In this document: positions 53,733-60,847 of the stretch, one piece after another
Numbering within the stretch: position 1 is the stretch's first letter
How the letters are laid out: the number at the start of each line of letters is the position of its first letter
Assembly (NCBI RefSeq): GCF_003474385.1
Contig: NZ_QUCY01000010.1
Span: forward strand, 1-64,000
DNA length: 64,000 bases
Source of the DNA: Senegalimassilia sp003474385
Lineage (GTDB): Bacteria; Actinomycetota; Coriobacteriia; Coriobacteriales; Eggerthellaceae
Direction of reading: 5' to 3'
Position numbers and translations under genes: made by a program
The notes under the pieces: generated by a model
What the model was told of the DNA's origin: nothing
The model's database searches: none
Seen by the model: the letters and a program-made list of their open reading frames with translations, nothing else

Positions 53733-55046
53733 ATGAATACGCAAACCTACACACAGCGCGCCCAGACGCGCCCGCGCCCCCGCATCGCCGTGGTCACCAT
53801 GGGCGTCAAGCTCGGCGACGAGACGCGCGGCTACACGCGCTTCCGCGTCCTGTCCGAAATGCTCGTCGAGCAGGGCTTCGATGTGGACCTGATCACCTCG
53901 TCGTTCCAGCACTGGGAAAAGGCCCAGCGCAACACCTCGAAGACCTGCTACCAGGGCCTTCCCTACAACGTGGTGTTCATCGACGAGCCGGGCTACACGC
54001 GCAACTTGGACCTGCAGCGCATCCACAGCCACCGCGTGGCGGCGAAGAACCTGCGCGAGCGCTTCGAGCGCACCGCGGGCCGCTACTCGCTCATCTACTC
54101 CGAGATCCCGCCCAACGACGTGGCGCGCGTGTGCGCGGAATACGCTTCCGAGCACAACATCCCTTATATAGCCGATATCAACGACCTGTGGCCCGAGGCC
54201 ATGCGCATGGTGGTGAACATCCCCGTGCTCAGCGACGTGGCATTCTACCCGTTCGCCCGCGATGCGAAACGCGTCTACCAGCTGCTCTCCGGCACCGTGG
54301 GAACCTCGGATGAGTACACGGCGCGCCCGGCGAAGGACCGCACGACGCCCTACCCCCATGCCACGGTGTACGTGGGCAACGACCTTGCGGCGTTCGACGA
54401 GGGCGCTCGCGAGCACATGGCCGACGTGGTGAAGCCCGAGGGCGAGCTGTGGGCCGTCTACGCCGGCACGCTCGGCGCCAGCTATGATCTGGCAACCCTT
54501 ATCAAAGCGGCGGCATTGCTCGAGAAGCGCCGCGCAGCCCATACCGCCCGCACCGCCGCCGCGGGAACGGCCAAGCAACATCGCCCCTTCCCTCCCGTGA
54601 AGGTGAAGATCTTAGGGGACGGCCCCGACCGGCAACGCCTGGAAGAGCTTGCCCGACAGGAAAACGCCCCCGTGGAGTTTTTGGGCTATCAGGACCACGG
54701 CAGCATGGCCGCCTGGCTTCGCGCAAGTGACATAACCGTGAACTCCCTGGTGAAAAGCGCGGTCCAGAGCATCGTCACGAAGATCGGCGACTACCTTGCC
54801 TCCGGCAAGCCCATGATCAACACCGGCTCTTCGCCGGAATTCCGCAACAAGGTGACCACCGACGGCTTCGGGCTGAACGTAGTGGCCGAAAACCCCGAGG
54901 CGCTCGCAGATGTGCTCGAGGAGCTGGCACGCAACCCATCGCTGCGCAAGATCATGGGAGCACGCGGGCGCGCCGTGGCCGAGCGGGAGTTCGACCAGCG
55001 AACCTCATACCTTGCCATCGTGAATTTGCTACGCAATCTGATATAA
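53733..55046 (+). CDS. Family-4 glycosyltransferase
   Basis: 437 aa, GT-B fold. The N-terminal half starts RIAVVTMGVKLGDETRGYTRF. The C-terminal half has LWAVYAGTLGASYDLATLIKAA, KILGDGPDRQRLEELAR, VEFLGYQDHGSMAAWLRASDI and KIGDYLASGKPMINTGSSPE, the nucleotide-sugar-binding pattern of GT4 enzymes. An Ala/His-rich insert (KRRAAHTARTAAAGTAKQH) breaks the C-terminal domain. No membrane helix. A downstream aminotransferase and a priming sugar transferase indicate a surface-glycan or glycoprotein pathway. ATG 53733 lies right after an extended -10 and no ribosome site is seen. Confidence 0.88.
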   Translation: MNTQTYTQRAQTRPRPRIAVVTMGVKLGDETRGYTRFRVLSEMLVEQGFDVDLITSSFQHWEKAQRNTSKTCYQGLPYNVVFIDEPGYTRNLDLQRIHSHRVAAKNLRERFERTAGRYSLIYSEIPPNDVARVCAEYASEHNIPYIADINDLWPEAMRMVVNIPVLSDVAFYPFARDAKRVYQLLSGTVGTSDEYTARPAKDRTTPYPHATVYVGNDLAAFDEGAREHMADVVKPEGELWAVYAGTLGASYDLATLIKAAALLEKRRAAHTARTAAAGTAKQHRPFPPVKVKILGDGPDRQRLEELARQENAPVEFLGYQDHGSMAAWLRASDITVNSLVKSAVQSIVTKIGDYLASGKPMINTGSSPEFRNKVTTDGFGLNVVAENPEALADVLEELARNPSLRKIMGARGRAVAEREFDQRTSYLAIVNLLRNLI

Positions 55047-55140
55047 GCGTCGCGGTTTGCGTCATCATCGAATGAAAACCGCCTTGCGTCAGCATGCGTT
55101 CATGCACCAGACGCTTAAGCCGGATAGCTAAGGAGATACC

Positions 55141-56424
55141 ATGTCCGAACAGATCCGCATACCGTTTTCCCCGCCCGATATCACCGAGGCGGAAATCGCC
55201 GAGGTCGCCGACGCGCTGAGAAGCGGATGGATCACCACGGGCCCGAAGACCAAGCAGCTCGAGCGCGAGCTGGCCGCCTTTTTGGACACGCCGCGCGTAG
55301 CCTGCCTGGGATCGGCCACGGCCGCGCTCGAGTGCGCCCTGCGCGCGCTCGGCATCGGCCCGGGCGATGAGGTGATCACGAGCGCCTACACCTACACCGC
55401 CAGCTGCTCGCCCATCTGCCACGTGGGCGCGACGCCCGTGCTGTGCGATGTGGCGCCCGACAGCTACGAAATGGATTACGCCCAGCTGGAGAGGCTCATC
55501 ACCCCGCGCACGAAGGCAATCATCCCCGTCGACTTAGGCGGAGTCATGTGCGATTACGATGCGCTGTTCGACGCCATCGACGCCTTCGGCGGCGCTTTCA
55601 CGCCCGCAAACGCCCGTCAGCAGGCCATCGGCCGCATCGCCGTGGTCACCGACGGGGCGCATGCGCTCGGCAGCGTGCGCCATGGCAAGCACGCAGGCCA
55701 GGTTGCCGACCTCACCACGTTCAGCTTCCACGCGGTGAAGAACTTCACCACGGCCGAAGGCGGCGCCGTCACCTGGCGCGAGGGCCTGTTCGATCCCGAT
55801 GAGCTGTATCGCGACTTCATGCTCATGTCGCTGCACGGCCAGTCCAAAGACGCGCTCGCCAAGACCAAGGCCGGCGCCTGGGAATATGATGTGGCCTTCC
55901 CTGGCTGGAAGTGCAACATGACCGACTTGCAGGCGGGTTTGGGCCTGGCGCAGCTACGCCGTTACCCGGGCATGCTCGCACGACGCCGTCAGATGGTCGC
56001 GCGATACACGCGCAACCTGGCCGACCTTGACGTGTCAATCCTGCAGCACTATCGCGCAGCCGACGGCTCCGACGCCTGCAACGCCGATGATGCCGCTGCG
56101 CGCGCCGACGTATACCAGGAGTCTTCGAGCGGCCATTTGATGCTCGTGCGCCTGAACGGTTGCGGGCGGCAGCTGCGCGACCGCGCTATCGAGCTGATGG
56201 CCGAGGACGGCGTTGCCACCAACGTGCATTACAAGCCCCTGCCGCTGCTCACGGCCTATCGCAACCTCGGGTTCGACATCGCCGACTTCCCCAATGCCCT
56301 GGCCCAATTCGAGAACGAGATCACCCTGCCGCTGCACACCAAGCTCACCGATGCGGACATCGACGAGGTATGCCGTTGCCTGCACCAGGCCATCTCGCAG
56401 GCGAAGGCGGAGGGTGCGCGCTGA
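55141..56424 (+). CDS. DegT/DnrJ/EryC1/StrS aminotransferase
   Basis: 427 aa. PLP enzyme that puts an amino group on a nucleotide-keto-sugar. Signatures: RIPFSPPDITEAEIAEVADALRSGWITTGP, ATAALECALRALGIGPGDEVITSAYTYTA, PVDLGG, and SFHAVKNFTTAEGGAV with the PLP-binding Lys (near residue 200), then QAGLGLAQL and NVHYKPLP. AGGAG precedes the ATG. It overlaps the sugar transferase start by one base (TGATG), so the two are coupled. No matching dehydratase or acetyltransferase is in the window. Confidence 0.92.
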   Translation: MSEQIRIPFSPPDITEAEIAEVADALRSGWITTGPKTKQLERELAAFLDTPRVACLGSATAALECALRALGIGPGDEVITSAYTYTASCSPICHVGATPVLCDVAPDSYEMDYAQLERLITPRTKAIIPVDLGGVMCDYDALFDAIDAFGGAFTPANARQQAIGRIAVVTDGAHALGSVRHGKHAGQVADLTTFSFHAVKNFTTAEGGAVTWREGLFDPDELYRDFMLMSLHGQSKDALAKTKAGAWEYDVAFPGWKCNMTDLQAGLGLAQLRRYPGMLARRRQMVARYTRNLADLDVSILQHYRAADGSDACNADDAAARADVYQESSSGHLMLVRLNGCGRQLRDRAIELMAEDGVATNVHYKPLPLLTAYRNLGFDIADFPNALAQFENEITLPLHTKLTDADIDEVCRCLHQAISQAKAEGAR

Positions 56425-57023
56425 TGTACGTACGCTTCGGAAAACGAATCTGGGACATCGTCATCGGGCTCATCGCGCTGCCGTTCGTGCTGCTCGTCAT
56501 CGCGGTGCTGGCGCCCCTTATCAAACTGGAAGACGGCGGCCCGGTGTTCTACAACGCGCCGCGCGTGGGCAAGGACGGCGTGGATTTCAAGATGTACAAG
56601 CTGCGCAGCATGCGCGTGAACGCCCCCGACCTGATCATGGAGGACGGCAGCACCTACAACGGCGCCGACGACCCCCGCATGACCAAGATCGGCGCGTTCA
56701 TGCGAAAAACCAGCTTGGATGAAATGCCCCAGTTCTTCAATGTGCTGCTCGGCGATATGTCGGTTGTCGGCCCCCGCCCCGACCTGCGCCGCGAGACCGA
56801 GCTTTACGAAGGCGAAGAAGGCCTGAAGCTGTCGGTGAAGCCGGGCATCACCGGTTACGCCGCCGTGTACGGCCGCAACTCCCTGCCCTGGAAGCAGCGC
56901 CTTTCGCTTGACGTGTATTACGTCAAGCACGTAAGCTTCCTGCTGGACGTGAAGGTGTTCTTCCGCACGTTCGCCACGGTGCTCGGGCAGGAGGGCATCT
57001 ACGTGGAGGAGGACGAGTCGTAA
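56424..57023 (+). CDS. Priming sugar transferase (bacterial sugar-phosphate transferase family)
   Basis: 199 aa. It transfers a sugar-1-phosphate from a nucleotide sugar to undecaprenyl phosphate, the first membrane step of glycan building. A re-entrant hydrophobic helix is near 9-33 (WDIVIGLIALPFVLLVIAVLAPLI). Catalytic and conserved blocks: KLEDGGPVFYNAPRVGKDG, FKMYKLRSMRVNA, FMRKTSLDEMPQFFNVLLGDMSVVGPRP, and KPGITGYAAVYGRN. It is the short PglC-like form. It is preceded by the coupled aminotransferase, which suggests an amino-sugar substrate. Confidence 0.93.
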   Translation: MYVRFGKRIWDIVIGLIALPFVLLVIAVLAPLIKLEDGGPVFYNAPRVGKDGVDFKMYKLRSMRVNAPDLIMEDGSTYNGADDPRMTKIGAFMRKTSLDEMPQFFNVLLGDMSVVGPRPDLRRETELYEGEEGLKLSVKPGITGYAAVYGRNSLPWKQRLSLDVYYVKHVSFLLDVKVFFRTFATVLGQEGIYVEEDES

Positions 57024-57245
57024 CGCACTCGTTGCATGAGCGATACGCATGACGCGCCCGCTAAACTGCGAGGCGAGCGCCGCAGAATGCCATCGCCGCT
57101 GCGAAGGAATCGATTCGCAGCGCTTATCGTCGCTTCACCGTATGCGCTTCGCAAACAACCGAACAGCGCATATGATGCAAGACGATCGAGCCAGGCATAT
57201 TGCCCGGCTCGATTCACATAGGCGCCGATAACGCGCCTGCACATG

Positions 57246-57270
57246 AAAAAGCCGCCCGAGGGCGGCTTTT
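57246..57270. terminator. Bidirectional terminator between the sugar transferase and trpS genes
   Basis: Stem AAAAGCCGCC/GGCGGCTTTT with a 4-nt loop; T-runs on both strands. Confidence 0.9.
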
Positions 57271-57277
57271 CGTTTCC

Positions 57278-58321
57278 CTAGTACACCATGCCCATGGCTT
57301 CGCGTACTTCTTCCAAGGTTTGGTTCGCAATCTCGTTGGCGCGGTGATTGCCCTCGCGCAGGATGTCCTTCACGTAGTCCATGTCGCCCATAAGCTCCAC
57401 ACGGCGTTCGCGGATAGGAGCCAGGAAATCGTTCACGCTTTCGGTGACGTACTTCTTCAGCTGACCCGAACCGCCGTTGCCGATCTCTTCAGCGATCTCC
57501 TGCTCGCCGCGGCCGGTGCACAGCGACGCCGTGGTGATAAGCGCCGACACGCCGGGGCGATTGTCGGGATCGAAGGTGATGAAGCGCTCGGAGTCGGTCT
57601 GGGACTTCTTGATAAGCTTCGCCGTCTCCTCGGCCGTGGCCGACAGGCTGATGGCGTTGCCGTAGCTCTTCGACATCTTGCGACCGTCCAGGCCGGGGAT
57701 GAGCACGGCGTCGGTGAGCAGGCCCTCGGGCTCGGGGAACACGTGACCATAGCGCTCGTTGAAGCGACGGGCGATCTGGCGGGTTTGCTCGATGTGCGGC
57801 AGCTGGTCTTTGCCGACGGGCACGATATTGCCCTTGCAGAACAGGATGTCGCAGGCCTGGTGCACGGGATAGGTGAGCAAAAGGCCGGTGAGCGCGTGGC
57901 CGGAGGCCTCCTGCTCGGACTTCACCGTGGGGTTGCGCTCAAGCTCGGCCTCGGTGCACAGGGAAAGGAACGGCAGCATGAGCTGGTTGAGCGCCGGCAC
58001 CTGCGAGTGGGTGAAAATGATGGCCTTCTCCGGGTCGATGCCGCAGGCCAGATAGTCGATGACCATGTTGTACACGTTGTCCTGGATGTTTGCCGTGGTG
58101 TCACGGTCAGTGATGACCTGGTAGTCTGCGATGACAATGCGGGAGGTGACGCCAAGGTTCTGCAACGCCACGCGCTCACGGATGGTGCCGAAGTAATGGC
58201 CCAGATGCAGCCTGCCCGTGGGGCGGTCGCCCGTGAGCATGCAGTATTTGCCCGGGTTCACGGAAAGGTCGGCGCGAATCTCATCGCTACGTTTCTTGCT
58301 GGCTTCGAAGCTATCGCCCAT
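57278..58321 (-). CDS. trpS: Tryptophanyl-tRNA synthetase
   Basis: 347 aa. Class I synthetase. LTGDRPTGRLHLGHYFGT (HIGH-type) is near residue 30 and LDGRKMSKSYGNAISLS (KMSKS) near 205. GAGGG lies 7 nt before ATG 58321; the longer in-frame upstream part runs through the promoter and is rejected. A TATACT -10 is at 58367-58372 on the minus strand. I see no T-box-like leader in the short upstream region. Confidence 0.97.
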   Translation of the reverse strand: MGDSFEASKKRSDEIRADLSVNPGKYCMLTGDRPTGRLHLGHYFGTIRERVALQNLGVTSRIVIADYQVITDRDTTANIQDNVYNMVIDYLACGIDPEKAIIFTHSQVPALNQLMLPFLSLCTEAELERNPTVKSEQEASGHALTGLLLTYPVHQACDILFCKGNIVPVGKDQLPHIEQTRQIARRFNERYGHVFPEPEGLLTDAVLIPGLDGRKMSKSYGNAISLSATAEETAKLIKKSQTDSERFITFDPDNRPGVSALITTASLCTGRGEQEIAEEIGNGGSGQLKKYVTESVNDFLAPIRERRVELMGDMDYVKDILREGNHRANEIANQTLEEVREAMGMVY

Positions 58322-58489
58322 TATGCCCTCACATTCATAGTTAGGCGGGAATTCAGTAGTTGTTCCAGTATAGCGCTTATGCCCGATGTGAGCGCGCACC
58401 ATCTGCGGCCGTTTCCCAACCGCAGGCATCGCACCGCGGAAAACATGGCACAATGGGAACCATCCGCCAGACGAGAGAAGGAGCGCACC

Positions 58490-59128
58490 ATGGAAAACCC
58501 CCGCACCCTTGCATTCGCGCAAACGGCGCAAACCATCATCAAACAGCTTGAGCGCCGCAACATGGAAGGCTATTTCTGCGAAACCTCTGCCGATGCTGTG
58601 GAGCTGGTGCGCAAGCTAGTGCCCGCTGGCGCCTCCATCGCCTGGGGCGGCACGGAGACGTTCAAGGAAACGGGCGTGAAGTCCATGCTGGAAGCCAGCG
58701 ACTACCGCATGATCGACCGCGCGAAGGCGACCACGCCCGAGGAAGCGCGCGAGATCTTGCTGCAGCACTTCGCCAGCGACTGCTTCTTCATGAGCGCCAA
58801 CGCCATCACGCGCAAAGGCGAGCTGGTCAACATCGACGGCAACTCCAATCGCCTTGCCTGCCTGTTGCATGGCCCGCGCGAAGTATACGTGCTCGTAGGC
58901 ATGAACAAGGTGGTGGAGGACGTGGACGCCGGCATCAAGCGCATACACACCATGGCATGCCCGCCGAACGCAGCGCGCCTGCACACGGACACACCCTGCG
59001 AGCGCACCGGCGTTTGCGGCAACTGCCACGAGGCCGGATGTATGTGCTGCAACGTGGTGGTAACGCGCCACAGCCGCCAAGCCGGCCGCATCAAGGTGAT
59101 CTTGATCGCCGAGGACCTTGGGTTCTAA
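58490..59128 (+). CDS. LUD-domain protein (LutC/YkgG-type, DUF162)
   Basis: 212 aa. LUD proteins act in lactate oxidation in some bacteria, while many single-gene members have no known role. Family pattern: ASIAWGGTETFKETGVKSML, DCFFMSANAITRKGELVNIDGNSNRL, LHGPREVYVLVGMNKVVEDVDAGIKRI. The C-terminus is Cys-rich (MACPPN, CERTGVCGNCHEAGCMCC), suggesting an Fe-S or zinc site. GAAGGAG lies before ATG 58490. No lutA/lutB partners are nearby, so a lactate role is not supported here. Confidence 0.9.
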   Translation: MENPRTLAFAQTAQTIIKQLERRNMEGYFCETSADAVELVRKLVPAGASIAWGGTETFKETGVKSMLEASDYRMIDRAKATTPEEAREILLQHFASDCFFMSANAITRKGELVNIDGNSNRLACLLHGPREVYVLVGMNKVVEDVDAGIKRIHTMACPPNAARLHTDTPCERTGVCGNCHEAGCMCCNVVVTRHSRQAGRIKVILIAEDLGF

Positions 59129-59170
59129 ATGTTAGTCGGTTAAGCGAAGCTCACTGCGCATAAGCGTAGC

Positions 59171-59209
59171 TATGAAAATGCCGCCAGATATCCAGGCGGC
59201 ATTTTCATA
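59171..59209 (+). terminator. Terminator after the LUD-protein gene
   Basis: 15-bp stem TATGAAAATGCCGCC/GGCGGCATTTTCATA with a 9-nt loop. The arms are near perfect and A/T-rich at the base. Confidence 0.85.
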
Positions 59210-59348
59210 GCCCCCATGATTGCCCGTATTGCCGGATTTCGGCGATGACCAGGCGACAAGATGAGGAATGCATGGCCAGCTATCCCATGGGGCGAGCACA
59301 ACCCGCCGCCAACGGACCGCGACGCTTCCTAATACTAGAAAGATGCAA

Positions 59349-59381
59349 AAGAAAAGGCCAACGGGACAAGCCATTGGCCTT
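59349..59381 (-). terminator. Terminator of tRNA-Met
   Basis: Stem AAGGCCAA/TTGGCCTT; on the minus strand TTTTCTTTT follows. Confidence 0.85.
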
Positions 59382-59389
59382 GAATGTTT

Positions 59390-59464
59390 TGGTGGGCCCG
59401 CCCGGATTCGAACCGAGAACCAAAGGATTATGAGTCCCCTGCTCCACCGTTGAGCTACAGGCCC
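59390..59464 (-). tRNA. tRNA-Met (anticodon CAU)
   Basis: 75 nt with encoded CCA. The acceptor stem GGGCCTG pairs with CGGGCCC (one G-U). The anticodon loop CTCATAA gives CAU. It has an elongator rather than initiator look, because the three anticodon-stem G-C pairs of initiators are absent. It could also be the CAU tRNA that becomes tRNA-Ile2 after lysidine modification. Confidence 0.9.
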
Positions 59465-59603
59465 GCATTATCACGACGGTGCTCGTTTTTGCGAAGCACC
59501 CCCTACCGCTTTCGAAGTATGTGCGAAGCTCGGCAAAAACCCGGCTTCGACGCATTTGAAGCATGCGGCATCTCCCGCAAGCTGCCTGCTGCACCCGCTT
59601 GAA

Positions 59604-59636
59604 AGAAAAAGGCCGGAACCACTTGATTCCGGCCTT
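59604..59636 (-). terminator. Terminator of tRNA-Val
   Basis: 10-bp stem AAGGCCGGAA/TTCCGGCCTT; on the minus strand TTTTTCTTTC follows. Confidence 0.9.
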
Positions 59637-59644
59637 GTCATTCG

Positions 59645-59719
59645 TGGTGGTCGCTACAGGATTTGAACCTGTGACCCCCGCCGTGTGAAGGCGATGCTCT
59701 CCCGCTGAGCCAAGCGACC
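59645..59719 (-). tRNA. tRNA-Val (anticodon CAC)
   Basis: 75 nt with encoded CCA. The acceptor stem GGTCGCT pairs with AGCGACC. The anticodon loop TTCACAC gives CAC. Confidence 0.97.
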
Positions 59720-59910
59720 GTGTTGCGTACTTCGTAGCGCGCTCGATATATACTACGCGAAAGGACCCTACCACGCAACCCCTGATTTTAACTTTTTTGA
59801 AAAAGTTTGGTTGCAGGAATTCTCCGGTATACCTACAATCGAAATAGGGTTTCACTCGACCATTCTTGGTATGGCGTTTTACCCGACCCCCTCCAACAGA
59901 AAGAAGAACT

Positions 59911-60567
59911 ATGAAGCAACGCCTAGCACTACGCTGGTGCCTGCTCGCCATCGGGATCGTCGTCATGGCCGCGGGCATCGTCATCGTCACGAAATCGGCT
60001 ACGGGCAACACCCCGATCTCATCGACGGGATACGTGCTCAGCGTGGCCTTCCCCAGCGTATCGTACGGCGTGTTCATGTTCTTCTGGAACATCTTGCTGC
60101 TATTTGGGCAGGTGATCATCCTGCGCCGGCGGTTCCAGCCCCTGGCATTGTTGCAGATCCCCATCAGCGTGCTGTTCAGCTTGAGCATCGATGCGTTCGC
60201 AAGCCTGCTTTCCTGGTTCACGCCCTCCAACTACGCCGAATCACTGGGCATGCTCGCCTTCGGCATTCTCACGCTCGCAGCGGGCGTCTCGTGCACGGTC
60301 GTGGCAAACGTTGCTATGAACTGCGGGGAGGCCTTGGTAGCAGCCATCACCTCGAAAACCGGGTGGAATTTCGGCCACACCAAGGTCGGGTTCGATATCA
60401 GCTGCGTCATCATCGCCTGCGCGGTTTCGCTTGTCACCATGGGACGCGTGATTGGCGTCCGCGAGGGCACCGTAGCGGCCGCGGTTCTCACCGGGTTCGT
60501 CGTGAACTTCTTCGTTCGCAAGATGGGCGGTGCGTGTCCTCCTCTGAAAGCAGGCGGGAAAGCGTAA
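59911..60567 (+). CDS. YczE/YitT-like integral membrane protein
   Basis: 218 aa. About five to six membrane helices, the first at residues 9-28 (WCLLAIGIVVMAAGIVIVTK), others near 46-70, 78-100, 110-140, 160-185 and 190-205. The pattern TKSATGNTPISSTGYVLS and FPSVSYGVFMFFWNILLLFGQ is typical of the YczE family of small bacterial membrane proteins with no proven function. ATG 59911 follows AAGAAG; the upstream in-frame extension has no site. The C-terminal tail is soluble and short (GGACPPLKAGGKA). Confidence 0.85.
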   Translation: MKQRLALRWCLLAIGIVVMAAGIVIVTKSATGNTPISSTGYVLSVAFPSVSYGVFMFFWNILLLFGQVIILRRRFQPLALLQIPISVLFSLSIDAFASLLSWFTPSNYAESLGMLAFGILTLAAGVSCTVVANVAMNCGEALVAAITSKTGWNFGHTKVGFDISCVIIACAVSLVTMGRVIGVREGTVAAAVLTGFVVNFFVRKMGGACPPLKAGGKA

Positions 60568-60768
60568 CAGGAGTCAACGGCCAGAAGCACGTCACACGAG
60601 CAAAGCGGTCGCACCAGCAAAGATATGCATGGTGTAGCGGGAGGGTCTGAAAGCGCATTGCGCAAGGTGCTACGCTTGCTGCAAGATACTAAGCATGGCC
60701 GATGCTAGGAGCCTGCATTGCGTTACGCAAGATGGCGCATTCGCCGCTCTTGCACATAGCGACAAAAC
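60568..60768. other. Intergenic region with short repeats
   Basis: No gene is seen. GCATTGCG and AGGAGCCTG each occur twice or more, and TTGCGTTACGCAA (60718-60730) is palindromic. I could not assign a role. Confidence 0.35.
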
Positions 60769-60808
60769 GGCAGGAGCCTGAAAGCGATGCAGCTTTCAGG
60801 CTCCTGCC
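60769..60808. terminator. Terminator of the RlmKL-like gene (17-bp stem)
   Basis: Perfect stem GGCAGGAGCCTGAAAGC/GCTTTCAGGCTCCTGCC with a 6-nt loop; GTTTTG follows on the minus strand. Confidence 0.85.
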
Positions 60809-60847
60809 TTATATAGGGTTAGTTGAACGAGTTAGGCACCGTCCGCT

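Noticed and set aside
58322..58489. T-box leader upstream of trpS
   Set aside because: The region is too short and lacks the T-box sequence and terminator; only a -10 box is seen.
60653..60815. Possible small RNA ending at the 60769-60808 hairpin
   Set aside because: The upstream promoter is weak and the T-run faces the minus strand, so the hairpin is better explained as the RlmKL gene terminator.
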